DNA from: Methylotenera versatilis 79
Lineage (GTDB): Bacteria > Pseudomonadota > Gammaproteobacteria > Burkholderiales > Methylophilaceae
Assembly: GCF_000384375.1 (NCBI RefSeq)
Contig: NZ_ARVX01000001.1
Coordinates: forward strand, 1,984,001 to 2,048,000
DNA: 64,000 bases
Direction of reading: 5' to 3'
The stretch's first letter is position 1; every line of letters starts with the position of its first letter. The notes below the pieces were generated by a model. It saw nothing but the letters and a program-made list of their open reading frames with translations. It did no database searches and was not told the DNA's origin. Below, piece after piece: positions 8,938 to 18,576 of this stretch. A program made the translations under genes and the position numbers.

Positions 8938-11172
8938 CTAAAACGTGGCTGATACACTTAGCAGTAGACTGCGCCCAGCTTGATAAAGCGGCGTAACGGT
9001 GCCAAATCCTTGATAAGTAGCGCGGTCTGCGTAGGTGTCATCAAATATGTTGCGTACATCCAGTCTTAACTTAGTATTAACTGACCAAGCAGGCTGATAT
9101 TCTGCAAATAGGTTAAACACTTCATAAGATGGAAACGATAATGTGCCATTGCTGACTTTATTGTACTTTTGCGCAAGCTCAGCATCGCCGCCCACAGTGA
9201 GGTGCAGAGCAGGGAAATGATGACCTGCAGTTAAATAAAGAATTTCACCCGCTGGTGTTGCAAGATAATTTCCTGCATCGCTATCGGTACTTGTGCCATT
9301 AATCGTGACATCAATATCCGCAAATCTAGCACGTACATAGCTTTGTTCCCATTGATAACCGATACCTAATTCGTAACCGCGTGAACGTACATCACTCGCT
9401 AAATTAGCGCTATTCACCGCAAATCTGGCGACACGGGCATTCTCTATACGCGTTTCAAACACTTTGGCTTCTGCCGAAAATCCATGATAACGGGTTTCTA
9501 AACCAAAGAAATAGTTATCTGCCTTAGTAGGTTTGGGGCCGTTTCCGTAGTTCCAATCTGTGTTCATGATAAAGTTCTCTGCCATCTGACTACCGCTGAA
9601 TACATGCGAAAAGCCCGCTTTGACAGTCAGTAGTTCCGGCACAATCGCTAATTCGCCAGAAGCATTAGAGCTTAAGCCAGAATGCGACCAGCTATCTCCT
9701 TGCGTGCCTGTTAGGCGATGATGATCACCGCGCACACCAGCAGAAACTTGCAAAGGCTGCCAAGGGTTTATTCTGGCTTGCACGTAAGCACCTTTATTGC
9801 TGGCTTTTTCTTCTACCTGATAAGTAGGGTCTTTGTAATCGGCTTTGTCACGATAAAAATCCACGCCTGCAGTAATGCTGCCGATATCTAGTGGAAATTT
9901 GTTCTCAAACTTGCCGTTAAAGCTACCCGTTTCGCCACTACCTGGGAAAACCACTGTGCCGCCACGTGTGAAGATGGGCACGGTAATTTCAGTTTTGCTG
10001 TAGGCTAATACCACATTCGGATTCCACCACTGTTCAGGGTTGTCTTGAAAGTAACGTAGTACGGTGTTGTCACGGATCATTTCGTAATCACGCACACGCG
10101 GCTCCCACGCTGGTCGACCAGTAATAAAACCAATGTTGCCACGGAATGGGCGGGCAGCATCGTCGCGCACACGCTCATGGCTCAATTGCAAGCGGTGTCC
10201 GCCTTCAGCCTCTGCACCCAATTTAACATAGCCACTGACTAAGTCTGTTCCCGTACCGTCTACTTTATCGCCATTGCCAGCCTCAAAACTATTGCCATTT
10301 GCAACCGTTAAGTAGGCTAATCCATCCAACTGTTCAGAAGCGCCATAGCCTGCGAGTGTTTGACTAAAAATATTACCATTGGTGTTAAAGCTGGAGCGAA
10401 TATAAGCGCCTAGGTCAGGAGACGTTAAGAAATCACGCGCATTTCTAGTTTCGTAGGCAATAGAGCCTGCGATTGCGCCAGGCCCAGCATCTGATGGCGC
10501 AACACCCGCATTAACACTCACAGCTTTAAGGAATATTGGGTCAATAAGCGTTGTACCGTTATGATGGAATACTTTATTATTTTGGCGGCTGCCATCGATA
10601 GTTACTGCTAAATTGGTTTCTTCAATCCCGTTCACATAGACTTTTTGCGACATAGGCGTTGACCCGCCGACTTTGACTGAAGGCTGGCCATTAAATACAC
10701 CACGAACGTCGCTAGGATTGTTGCGTGCCAATGCTTCTGTATCGATTAACAATGTGCCAGGTTCTGTCACAGGTAACAGTTTTGCTGCAGTTGCTGATAC
10801 GGCAACTTCTGGCAGTGTTTCTTCGCTGGTCTGCGCATTGGTTATTGGTTTTTTAATTACCGTAAAGCCTTGTGCAGCATCGCCTTGTAATATTAAGCCG
10901 CTATTTTTTAACAAAGCGTCTAACGCTTCACGCGTATTCAAATTACCTTTTACTGCAGGCGCAGTGATTTTTTCAGTTAAATCGGTCGAAAACACAATGC
11001 GTTCGCCAGATTGTTTGGCTAAAGTGTTTAAAGCTTTATCTAAGGGTTGAGCAGGAATATCTATTTCTGCTGCCATTAGTTGCAAACTGCTACTGAGCAA
11101 AATAGCCAAAGTAGTGTGTTTAAAATAAGCGGGCAGGGTGTTTTGTTTCGTTTTGTTCAGTTGCGGGTGCAT
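8938..11172 (-). CDS. TonB-dependent receptor with STN domain (cassette 2), possibly heme-type
   Basis: The 744-residue receptor starts at ATG 11172, with GGAG upstream; a TTG one codon earlier is less likely. A signal sequence (about 1-35, ending LQLMA) precedes an STN domain (AQPLDKALNTLAKQSGERIVF). The plug contains VYVNGIEETNLAVTIDGSRQ, then HHNGTTLIDPIFLKAVSV and AGPGAIAGSIAYETR. The barrel ends LLLSVSATF. The DGSRQN...H...G plug pattern is closer to heme/hemoglobin-type receptors than to hydroxamate receptors, but I do not see clear FRAP/NPNL heme motifs, so the ligand is open. It is the output gene of the second sigma/FecR cassette. Confidence 0.88.
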   Translation of the reverse strand: MHPQLNKTKQNTLPAYFKHTTLAILLSSSLQLMAAEIDIPAQPLDKALNTLAKQSGERIVFSTDLTEKITAPAVKGNLNTREALDALLKNSGLILQGDAAQGFTVIKKPITNAQTSEETLPEVAVSATAAKLLPVTEPGTLLIDTEALARNNPSDVRGVFNGQPSVKVGGSTPMSQKVYVNGIEETNLAVTIDGSRQNNKVFHHNGTTLIDPIFLKAVSVNAGVAPSDAGPGAIAGSIAYETRNARDFLTSPDLGAYIRSSFNTNGNIFSQTLAGYGASEQLDGLAYLTVANGNSFEAGNGDKVDGTGTDLVSGYVKLGAEAEGGHRLQLSHERVRDDAARPFRGNIGFITGRPAWEPRVRDYEMIRDNTVLRYFQDNPEQWWNPNVVLAYSKTEITVPIFTRGGTVVFPGSGETGSFNGKFENKFPLDIGSITAGVDFYRDKADYKDPTYQVEEKASNKGAYVQARINPWQPLQVSAGVRGDHHRLTGTQGDSWSHSGLSSNASGELAIVPELLTVKAGFSHVFSGSQMAENFIMNTDWNYGNGPKPTKADNYFFGLETRYHGFSAEAKVFETRIENARVARFAVNSANLASDVRSRGYELGIGYQWEQSYVRARFADIDVTINGTSTDSDAGNYLATPAGEILYLTAGHHFPALHLTVGGDAELAQKYNKVSNGTLSFPSYEVFNLFAEYQPAWSVNTKLRLDVRNIFDDTYADRATYQGFGTVTPLYQAGRSLLLSVSATF

Positions 11173-11307
11173 CAAAATAACTCCAATATTGATAGTTGAT
11201 TTAACTTAAACCTTCAACCCTATGGCGTTTGAGCACTTGCAAATGTTGATGTCTGTTTTGAAAACAGTTGAATTAAATGCAATATTTTTTAATATTGAGA
11301 CTTTATT

Positions 11308-12165
11308 TTATTTACGATTAGAAATGATCACGCTCCCATCCGTTTGGCGGGTCACTTTTACCGCAACGCTAATTGGTAGCGTATCAATTAACGATTCAAT
11401 GCCTTTAATATCGTATGCGCCGGATATGCGCAGTTTTCCAACTTTGGCATCGTTTAAGGTGATTGGCGCTTTGCGATAGCGCTGTATCTCACTCACAACT
11501 GTTGTTAACGGCGTGCCATCAAATAACAGCTTGCCTTGTTGCCACGCCATTGTTGTATTGGCATCTTCTACTATTGACGGATTAAGTTGATTAATTGATG
11601 TAGTTAATGACTGGTTTTTGGTCAGCAGATAGGTTTTATCATGCGTCGTTACTTCTACTGCGCCATCTAAAACAGTGACAATTGCGCCATCGTAAGTGTT
11701 GCGCACATTGAAAACCGTGCCGATATCGCGAATATACGCATTGTTTGCTTGCACAGTAAAACTGCGCCATTCGTGTGTGACATTGAGTAATGCTTCACCT
11801 TGCACTAATTCCAAACGTCTTGAACGCAAGCGGATTTCTGATTTGACAATACTATTGGTATTCAAAGTCACGTTGCTGCCATCAGTCAGCGTGTAGCTAA
11901 TTTGTTGACCAATCTGCGTGTTTAAATAATCACTTTTGATAATCGGGTCAATGATCCAAGTGAGTAAAAATAGTGATAAAACGCTACCCAAAGCGGCGTT
12001 TTTAAGTAGGCGTTTACGTGCTTGATTTTTCTGCGTTAATGCTTGTGCTTCGAGCAAAATCGCCTCGCGCGATGGAAAATAATCTTTAAGCACTTTGGTG
12101 TAAGGGCTGATATTGTTATTTAGCTGTTCAGCTTGTACTTCAGTATTGTTTGCTCGGTTTTGCAT
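11308..12165 (-). CDS. FecR-type transmembrane regulator (cassette 2)
   Basis: The 285-residue protein has a membrane span at about 56-72 (GSVLSLFLLTWII). A periplasmic FecR domain follows (ISYTLTDGSNVTLNTNSIV, GEALLNVTHEWRSFTV, IGTVFNVRNTYDGA, VTVLDGAVEVTT), and then a C-terminal receptor-interaction region (LLFDGTPLTTVVSEIQRYR). Like its counterpart in cassette 1, it lacks a recognisable DUF4880 N-terminal motif. It lies 16 bp downstream of its sigma gene and 135 bp upstream of receptor 2. Confidence 0.9.
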   Translation of the reverse strand: MQNRANNTEVQAEQLNNNISPYTKVLKDYFPSREAILLEAQALTQKNQARKRLLKNAALGSVLSLFLLTWIIDPIIKSDYLNTQIGQQISYTLTDGSNVTLNTNSIVKSEIRLRSRRLELVQGEALLNVTHEWRSFTVQANNAYIRDIGTVFNVRNTYDGAIVTVLDGAVEVTTHDKTYLLTKNQSLTTSINQLNPSIVEDANTTMAWQQGKLLFDGTPLTTVVSEIQRYRKAPITLNDAKVGKLRISGAYDIKGIESLIDTLPISVAVKVTRQTDGSVIISNRK

Positions 12166-12181
12166 GGGTGAAGTTAACCAT

Positions 12182-12712
12182 CTAAACTAGGTAAATTTGC
12201 CACTGTTGCGTGATCGCAAGCACGGCGCGGTTGAAGTGCTGAGTCACCATATTGCGCGAAATACTCAGTGCATTGGCGATTTCTAATTGCGGCATTTCAT
12301 GTAAACGATGCAACAGAAATACTTGGCGCTGGCGCGGCGGCAGTGCTTCAATAATACGTTTCAATGCTTCAAATTTTTGTGAAAAATCCAGCGCACTGGC
12401 GCCATCTTGATGATGCTGATGATGATCTGGAATGTCGCCTACATAATCGACATAACGCTGTCTTGTTTGCTCATTTCGGCAACGGTCAATCGCACGGTTT
12501 TTAATCGCTAAGCGCAAAAAAGCCAGTGGTGTATGAATATTTTGCGGCGGTGGACTATCGATTAACGCAATGCAAACATCATGAATCACTTCATGCGCAA
12601 ACTGATGATCGTTTCTGGCATAAGTGAAGTTACGGCGCACGTAATCTAACAAACTATCGTAATGATAAGTGAGCGCAACAACGATTGGGGAGTGGATGGG
12701 TAACGATTTCAC
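12182..12712 (-). CDS. FecI-type ECF sigma factor (cassette 2)
   Basis: The 176-residue protein starts at GTG. Sigma region 2 is visible as YHYDSLLDYVRRNF and FAHEVIHDVCIALID. Region 4 is LPPRQRQVFLLHRLHEM followed by an HTH (LEIANALSISRNMVTQHF). It is similar in layout to the first sigma factor but clearly diverged, so the two cassettes are paralogous rather than a recent duplication. A Fur-like element with a perfect palindrome lies 59-82 nt upstream. Confidence 0.92.
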   Translation of the reverse strand: MKSLPIHSPIVVALTYHYDSLLDYVRRNFTYARNDHQFAHEVIHDVCIALIDSPPPQNIHTPLAFLRLAIKNRAIDRCRNEQTRQRYVDYVGDIPDHHQHHQDGASALDFSQKFEALKRIIEALPPRQRQVFLLHRLHEMPQLEIANALSISRNMVTQHFNRAVLAITQQWQIYLV

Positions 12713-12770
12713 GGATTAAACAATTAGATCAATTGATTAAATTATTGCATATTGCACACTCAAATACAAA

Positions 12771-12794
12771 TAGAAATTATTCTCATTTGAGAAT
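12771..12794 (-). promoter_or_regulatory. Composite Fur-like site with palindrome upstream of sigma 2
   Basis: TAGAAATTATTCTCA (12771-12785) matches the 7-1-7 Fur consensus at 10 of 15 positions. It overlaps the perfect inverted repeat ATTCTCA-TT-TGAGAAT (12779-12794). The repeated half-sites suggest overlapping Fur dimers. Assignment is by pattern and by analogy with the site before sigma 1. Confidence 0.6.
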
Positions 12795-12889
12795 ATTTAG
12801 ATGATATATTAAATAAAAGTTAACACTTTTTTAGGGTTAACTTTTGGCTTATATCATTGAAAAAACATCTTTAACTTGCTACAAGCAAT

Positions 12890-12919
12890 AAAAAAAGCCT
12901 GAACAAGTCAGGCTTTTTT
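12890..12919. terminator. Bidirectional rho-independent terminator after rne
   Basis: GCCTGA / TCAGGC (12897-12902, 12908-12913) form a stem with loop ACAAG. It is flanked by an A-run on one side and a T-run on the other, so it works as an intrinsic terminator in both orientations. It lies 19 nt past the rne stop codon. Confidence 0.88.
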
Positions 12920-12937
12920 ATTAACGATTATTGAAAG

Positions 12938-15703
12938 CTATTTTTGCGTTTCAACCATCACCAAAGGTGCTTCTTCTTTTGATTCAGCATCTTTTTTCCA
13001 GTTAGGCGCTTTACGTGGCACACGGGGTTTAGCTGGTTCAGTTGGAGTAACAGCAGCTTTTGCTTCACCTTTCGTTTCCACCAATTGCAGACCGCTAGCG
13101 CTTAAATCAACCGGTTTGGCAGCTGCTGGTTTAGCGGCTTTAGTCGGTTTACGTGCAGCAGGTTTTTTCTCAGCTTTTGCTTTTGCAGGCTTGTCAGTCG
13201 CCGCTGTTTCACTCACAGCTTCAGCGTTTACCGTTGCATCAACTTTTTCATTAACAGATTTTTCTGATTTTAATTCAGGGTCTGCTTTTGCTTTAGCCTC
13301 TGTTTTAGTTGCTTTTGCCGTAGGTGCTTTTGATTGTGCAGGCTTTTGTGTTTGAGCAGGTTTCTCTTGAACCACTGTATTTTCAGCAGCTTTCGCTTGC
13401 GTTACATTATCTTGCACTGCTTGTTTTTGAATAGCAGGTTCAGATGATGATGCAATTTGCACAATAATTGGCGTGTTGTCTACCGCCACATCATTGGGTA
13501 CAAAAGCAGGTGCTGCTGCATTTGGGTCACGTGGTTCACGATTCTCATCACGGTTTTTACGATTACGACCACCACGACTGCGGCGACCACTACGTTCTGG
13601 ACGTGGCGTCTGATTTGCATCAATAGCAGGATTGCCTTGTGTTGGCAGATTCGTTGTCACAACTTCCACTTGACTTGCTGCATCCGCACGTACTTCATTG
13701 TTTTGAGAGTTGTTACTTAACACATTTTTAGACTCAACTTTTTCTTGCGATCTGTCTTGAGGTCTATCTTGGCGTTGTGGACGTTCCTGACGCGCTTGTT
13801 GTGGTTTCGCCTGTTGCTGCTGTTGCGGTCTATCGTTACGCTCACCACCCGTTGTATTGTTGCGATCACGGTTGTTCGCATTACGGTCGTTATTGCGGGT
13901 GCGATTACGATTATTGTTGCGATTACGGTCGTTATTGCGCGCATTTTCACGTGTTTCGCGTGTTGTTTTATCAGCAGCAGTTTCTTCTACTTTTACTTCC
14001 GGTTTAGCACCAAACCATTGTTTAATGCGGCCAAATAGTCCCACTTTTGGCGCAGGCGCAATAATTTGAGCAGTCTTCTCTTCAACTAGCGGCGCAGATG
14101 TAGCAGTTTTAATGCCTTTCACTAATGCTTCTGGTGCTTTTGGTTTAGCTTCTTCGCTTAAACCGCGCTCATAAGCCGTTTCTGCTGGTAATTCAACCAT
14201 TTTGTAGCTGGCTTGCGATGTTTCTTCTGTGACATCATCTTGCTTAATGCGTGTGATACTGTAATTCGGCGTTTCCATATGAATGTTTGGAATTAAAATC
14301 ACTTCAACACCCATGCGCTGTTCGATTTTATGGATATCAGCACGTTTTTCGTTCAACAAGAAAGTCGCCGCTTCAACAGGCAATTGCACTTGAATAATCG
14401 CGCTGTTGTCTTTCATCGCTTCTTCTTGTGTGATGCGCAAGATATGCAACGCAGTCGATTCGATACCACGAATATGGCCTGTGCCGCTACAGCGTGGACA
14501 GGCTGCGTGATTGGTTTCACCTAAGCTTGGACGTAAGCGTTGGCGTGAAAGCTCTAACAAGCCAAAACGTGAGATTTTGCCCGTTTGAACGCGCGCACGG
14601 TCGGCATGCAAAGCATCGCGTAGCGTATTTTCTACTTCGCGCTGATTGCGTTGGCTTTCCATATCGATAAAGTCAATCACCACCAAGCCGCCAAGGTCGC
14701 GTAAGCGCAATTGGCGCGCCACTTCTTCAGCAGCTTCCAAGTTGGTATTAAACGCCGTTTGCTCAATATCTGCGCCTTTAATGCTGCGGCCAGAGTTAAC
14801 GTCAACAGAAACTAAAGCTTCAGTATGGTCAATCACAATTGCGCCGCCGGAAGGCAAACGCACTTCACGTGAAAATGCGGATTCAATCTGATGTTCGATT
14901 TGAAAGCGTGAGAATAGCGGGATTTCATCTTGGTACAATTTCACTCGCGCCACATTGCCTGGCATCACGTGATTCATAAACTGCACAGCTTGTTCGTGCA
15001 CATCTGGCGTGTCGATTAAAATCTCACCGATATCGGCACTAAAGTAATCACGAATCGCGCGAATGACTAAGCTGCCTTCTTGGTAGATTAAGAACGCGCC
15101 AGGTTGAATATGTGAGGCTTCTTCAACTGCAGTCCATAACTGTGTTAAATAGTTTAAATCCCACTGTAATTCTTCTGCATTTCTGCCGATACCTGCAGTA
15201 CGCGCAATGATGCTCATGCCATTTGGCACTTCTAATTGCGCCATCACATCACGTAGTTCGTTGCGATCTTCGCCTTCAATGCGGCGAGAAACGCCACCGC
15301 CACGTGGATTGTTTGGCATTAAAACCAAGTAACGTCCAGCCAGTGAGATATATGTGGTTAAAGCAGCGCCTTTATTACCACGCTCATCTTTATCTACTTG
15401 AACGATTAATTCTTGACCTTCTTTGATCACGTCTTGAATACGTGCTTTGCCGCCTTCTACTTTTTCTGAGTAGTAGCTGCGTGAGATTTCTTTAAAGGGT
15501 AAAAAGCCATGACGCTCATTGCCATAATCGACAAAAGCGGCCTCAAGGGATGGTTCTACACGGGTAATAACGCCTTTGTAAATATTGCTTTTACGCTGCT
15601 CTTTACCTGCGTGTTCAATATCTAAATCGACGAGTTTTTGCCCGTCTACGATTGCAACGCGTAATTCTTCTGATTGCGTTGCATTAAATAACATGCGTTT
15701 CAT
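12938..15703 (-). CDS. rne: Ribonuclease E
   Basis: RNase E is the main mRNA-decay and rRNA/tRNA-processing endonuclease and the scaffold of the degradosome. The 921-residue protein has an S1 domain at about 38-120 ([20 protein letters not shown]), DNase I-like catalytic motifs VSVDVNSG and VVIDFIDME, and the Zn-link CPRCSGTGH near residue 405. A long disordered C-terminal half from about residue 510 has an Arg/Asn-rich tract and then Ala/Lys/Pro-rich sequence. The start has a strong GGGAG site 6 nt upstream. The gene has about 650 bp of non-coding DNA upstream, which fits a long autoregulatory leader as in E. coli (analogy). Confidence 0.96.
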   Translation of the reverse strand: MKRMLFNATQSEELRVAIVDGQKLVDLDIEHAGKEQRKSNIYKGVITRVEPSLEAAFVDYGNERHGFLPFKEISRSYYSEKVEGGKARIQDVIKEGQELIVQVDKDERGNKGAALTTYISLAGRYLVLMPNNPRGGGVSRRIEGEDRNELRDVMAQLEVPNGMSIIARTAGIGRNAEELQWDLNYLTQLWTAVEEASHIQPGAFLIYQEGSLVIRAIRDYFSADIGEILIDTPDVHEQAVQFMNHVMPGNVARVKLYQDEIPLFSRFQIEHQIESAFSREVRLPSGGAIVIDHTEALVSVDVNSGRSIKGADIEQTAFNTNLEAAEEVARQLRLRDLGGLVVIDFIDMESQRNQREVENTLRDALHADRARVQTGKISRFGLLELSRQRLRPSLGETNHAACPRCSGTGHIRGIESTALHILRITQEEAMKDNSAIIQVQLPVEAATFLLNEKRADIHKIEQRMGVEVILIPNIHMETPNYSITRIKQDDVTEETSQASYKMVELPAETAYERGLSEEAKPKAPEALVKGIKTATSAPLVEEKTAQIIAPAPKVGLFGRIKQWFGAKPEVKVEETAADKTTRETRENARNNDRNRNNNRNRTRNNDRNANNRDRNNTTGGERNDRPQQQQQAKPQQARQERPQRQDRPQDRSQEKVESKNVLSNNSQNNEVRADAASQVEVVTTNLPTQGNPAIDANQTPRPERSGRRSRGGRNRKNRDENREPRDPNAAAPAFVPNDVAVDNTPIIVQIASSSEPAIQKQAVQDNVTQAKAAENTVVQEKPAQTQKPAQSKAPTAKATKTEAKAKADPELKSEKSVNEKVDATVNAEAVSETAATDKPAKAKAEKKPAARKPTKAAKPAAAKPVDLSASGLQLVETKGEAKAAVTPTEPAKPRVPRKAPNWKKDAESKEEAPLVMVETQK
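13859..13941 (-). repeat. Arg/Asn-rich low-complexity tract inside rne
   Basis: This part of the RNase E C-terminal half encodes a near-alternating Arg/Asn tract (for example [16 protein letters not shown]) made from repeated CGT/CGC/AAT/AAC codons. It probably forms a disordered RNA-binding segment. On the opposite strand the codon bias creates long open frames that are not genes. Confidence 0.75.
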
Positions 15704-16352
15704 TGTTTGCTCCCGCGCTCAGAGCAATGCAGACGCTAATCATTTAATGTAAAAATCCCTTAAGTGCATGTAATTAAATACGTGTACTTAAGAATAATTT
15801 ACTTCGAGTTAAAGTGGCTGAAGAATATCAAGGCGCATGTGATTTAAATTGCGCTACATTTAAGCATGCATGAGCATTGGCGCAGCGTCTGGGCTGCTTA
15901 AAATCAATCGGACGCTTGTAGCGTTTTAGTTAATTGTAACCGTTTCTAATAATAGAAATAGCTTGGTTACGTTTTTTTAATTGATTGAAAAATGTCTCAT
16001 CATCTTAAAATGGATGATATTAAAATTTATGCGCATTAATTTATATATAGTTTTTGAATTTTATATATAGTTGGGCATAAATTCGTTAAAATTCGGTCTT
16101 CAGTAACTTTAGTCGCGTTTATGTTTATTTGTCTGCGGCGGCTAGAGCGCAATTGTTTTATCGCTACTTAAATATGGCGAGCGGTATTAGCCAAATATTT
16201 TTGTCATCCATTTATTCATTTAGCATACTTAAATATTGACATGCTAAATGATGAATAAGTGAATAAATAAGTGTTTGTCGAGATGCTTGTAAGCAATAAA
16301 TTCAACAACATCAATAGTATAGGCGTAATCAGCCGTTTAAGCAAAAGTTAAC
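15704..16352. promoter_or_regulatory. 650-bp gene-free divergent region rne/rluC (rne leader)
   Basis: No credible coding sequence is seen. The region contains a small hairpin (TTTCTA-ATAA-TAGAAA, 15943-15958) and two identical TTATATATAG elements exactly 20 bp apart (16041-16050, 16061-16070). Overall it is AT-rich. It must hold the divergent promoters of rne and rluC. The long distance to rne suggests a long 5' UTR of the kind through which RNase E controls its own mRNA in E. coli. This is inference; the conserved hairpins of the E. coli leader were not recognised. Confidence 0.5.
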
Positions 16353-17378
16353 ATGCAAACAGAACAAATAAACCAGCCAGAAAAACCAATAGGCGCACAT
16401 GCTGCGGCCAATGTCATCATCGATGAAGCCAGTGAAGGGCAGCGTATTGATAATTTTCTGGCAAAAGTGCTAAAAGGTGTGCCAAAAAGTCATATTTACC
16501 GTATTTTGCGTAGTGGCGAAGTGCGTGTGAATAAAGGCCGTATCGATGCTTCGTACAAATTAATAATTGGCGATATTGTACGCGTGCCGCCGATTCGTAT
16601 TGCCGCCAATGATAAAGAGTTACTGGAAAATCAACAGTCTGATCAGCCTGCAAAATCGGTATTAGAAAGCACGATTATTTTTGAAGATGATGCGTTGCTG
16701 GTGATTGATAAACCAGCCGGTTTTGCTGTACATGGCGGTAGTGGAATCAGTCGTGGTGTGATTGAGCAATTGCGTATGGAGCGGCCAAAAGCCAAATTTT
16801 TAGAGTTAGTGCATCGGCTTGATCGCGAAACTTCTGGTGTACTGATGCTGGCGAAAAAGCGCGCTGCATTGGTTGCCTTGCATGAAATGATTCGGAACAA
16901 TCAAACCGACAAGCGTTATTTGATGCTTGTTGCGGGTGAGTGGACTGAAAAAAAGAAACGCGTCGCGATGGATTTGCAAAAATATGTGCTACCAAATGGT
17001 GAGCGGCGTGTGAATGTGGTGACGGATAAAAGTAAGGACAAATACGACCAAGCGCAACATTCAGAAACGATTTTTTACTTGAAGCAGGCTTTTGCAGGCT
17101 TTAGCTTATTAGAGGCGCAACTAATCACCGGCCGCACGCATCAACTGCGTGTGCAATTGGCGCATTTGGGCTTTCCGATTTTGGGGGATGATAAGTACGG
17201 CGATTTTGCTAATAATAAAGCGTTGCAGAAAAAAGGCTTGAAGCGCATGTTTTTACATTCGGTTGAAACAAATCTGCGGCATCCTGTGTCTGCAGAAAAG
17301 TTAAAGTTAATTGCGCCGTTGCCGCAAGAATTAAAAAAGTTTTTAATCAGTTTAAAAGCTCAAAATCTGGATACTTAA
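16353..17378 (+). CDS. rluC: 23S rRNA pseudouridine synthase RluC
   Basis: RluC converts uridines 955, 2504 and 2580 of 23S rRNA (E. coli numbering) to pseudouridine. The 341-residue protein has an N-terminal S4 RNA-binding domain (about 29-75; QRIDNFLAKVL, HIYRILRSGEVRVNKGR) and an RluA-type catalytic domain with HRLDRETSGVLMLAKK, catalytic Asp157. It also has the C-terminal ITGRTHQLRVQLAHLGFPI motif. It is the first gene of a plus-strand run with the HAD, Rieske and S49 genes, an order common in betaproteobacteria. The N-terminus is slightly longer than in E. coli. Confidence 0.93.
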   Translation: MQTEQINQPEKPIGAHAAANVIIDEASEGQRIDNFLAKVLKGVPKSHIYRILRSGEVRVNKGRIDASYKLIIGDIVRVPPIRIAANDKELLENQQSDQPAKSVLESTIIFEDDALLVIDKPAGFAVHGGSGISRGVIEQLRMERPKAKFLELVHRLDRETSGVLMLAKKRAALVALHEMIRNNQTDKRYLMLVAGEWTEKKKRVAMDLQKYVLPNGERRVNVVTDKSKDKYDQAQHSETIFYLKQAFAGFSLLEAQLITGRTHQLRVQLAHLGFPILGDDKYGDFANNKALQKKGLKRMFLHSVETNLRHPVSAEKLKLIAPLPQELKKFLISLKAQNLDT

Positions 17379-17434
17379 CACTCTAAAAGTACTAAAAAAA
17401 TAATTAAAAATTTAGCAATTAGAAAATCTCGACA

Positions 17435-18121
17435 ATGACAGTAAATAAAATAGAAAAACAAATTAAAGGCAAAAAGTTTGATCTCATTGTGTGGGATTGG
17501 GATGGCACGGTTGCCAATTCGACTGGCATGATTACTGATGCGTTGGTGAAAGCTGCTGAAGAAGTTGGCTTGCCGAAACTAGACCCGAAAGCCGCCAGTA
17601 ATATTATTGGTTTGGGTTTAAAAGAATCGATTTTTGCACTTTTTGGTGATATTCCAGTTGAAAAAGCACAGGCTTTGGCTGTGCGTTACAGCGCCAATTA
17701 TTATTCTGGCGAAAGTGAAATACCATTATTCGCTGGCGCAAAAGAAACGATTATTGAGCTAAATAGGCGCGGTTTTAAATTGGCGGTAGCGACGGGAAAA
17801 GGTCGGCGTGGTTTAAACTTAGCTTTGCAACATTGCGGATTGACTAATTATTTTCACACCACGCGTACGGTGGATGAGTGTTTTTCTAAGCCGCATCCAC
17901 AAATGCTGGATGAGATCATGGATACATTAGTGATTACGCCAGAGCGCACTTTAATGATTGGCGACACCAGTTATGATTTGCAGATGGCGCAAAATGCTGG
18001 CGTAAGCGCGGTTGGCGTGACTTTTGGTGCGCAAGCGGGCGAAAAATTATTGAGCTATAATCCTTTGCAATTATTTCATCATTTTGATGCGTTAAGTACT
18101 TGGCTATTAACAGAAAATTAG
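17435..18121 (+). CDS. HAD-superfamily phosphatase (phosphoglycolate phosphatase-like)
   Basis: The 228-residue protein is a class IA HAD hydrolase. Motif I is DWDGTVANST (nucleophile Asp21, acid Asp23), motif II lies around VATGKGRRGL, motif III is a Lys in SKPHPQML, and motif IV is IGDTSYDLQMA. The cap between residues 30 and 100 is helical. It resembles Gph and rluC-linked YrfG/GmhB-like phosphatases, but the substrate cannot be deduced. It lies 56 bp after rluC and probably in its operon. Confidence 0.85.
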   Translation: MTVNKIEKQIKGKKFDLIVWDWDGTVANSTGMITDALVKAAEEVGLPKLDPKAASNIIGLGLKESIFALFGDIPVEKAQALAVRYSANYYSGESEIPLFAGAKETIIELNRRGFKLAVATGKGRRGLNLALQHCGLTNYFHTTRTVDECFSKPHPQMLDEIMDTLVITPERTLMIGDTSYDLQMAQNAGVSAVGVTFGAQAGEKLLSYNPLQLFHHFDALSTWLLTEN

Positions 18122-18201
18122 ACTTGTAAAGCGCTGACTTAACACCATATTAACACTAAGTTTTAACGCAAATTATTCATTAAACATTTACTTAACCAGT
18201 C

Positions 18202-18567
18202 ATGCAAAAACATACCATCACTTTAAATAGTCATGATTTAGTCGAAAAATCACTAGGTTTAAGGTTTGATTTGCCGCAATTAGGCGAAATGGTGACAGGC
18301 TTTGTGATTCGTTTTCATGGCAAAGCGCATGCCTATGTCAACCGCTGTGCGCATGTGCCAATTGAGCTGGATTGGAATCAAGGCGAATTTTTTACAGTGA
18401 GTAAAGATTATTTAATTTGCGCAACCCACGGCGCGCATTATGAACCAGATACGGGATATTGTATGATGGGACCATGCAAAGGTAAAAATCTGCAAGCACT
18501 AACGGTTACTGAACAAAATCAACAAATTACGATACATTTAGACCAACTACATAAAACCCGCAAATAG
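18202..18567 (+). CDS. Rieske [2Fe-2S] protein
   Basis: The 121-residue protein has the Rieske ligand pairs C49-A-H51 and C73-A-T-H76, which bind one [2Fe-2S] cluster through two Cys and two His. There is no signal peptide or membrane segment, so it is probably cytoplasmic. The short length fits the stand-alone ferredoxin-like Rieske proteins commonly found between a HAD phosphatase and an S49 peptidase in betaproteobacteria. The electron partner is unknown. Confidence 0.85.
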   Translation: MQKHTITLNSHDLVEKSLGLRFDLPQLGEMVTGFVIRFHGKAHAYVNRCAHVPIELDWNQGEFFTVSKDYLICATHGAHYEPDTGYCMMGPCKGKNLQALTVTEQNQQITIHLDQLHKTRK

Positions 18568-18576
18568 GAAAATTGA

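Noticed and set aside
10673-11050. 125-residue frame antisense to receptor 2
   Set aside because: It is opposite the conserved STN and plug coding region; no start signal.
13745-14038. Long open frames antisense to the rne C-terminal half, hydrophobic in character
   Set aside because: They arise from the Arg/Asn codon repeats on the real strand; no ribosome site, and composition mirrors the rne codons.
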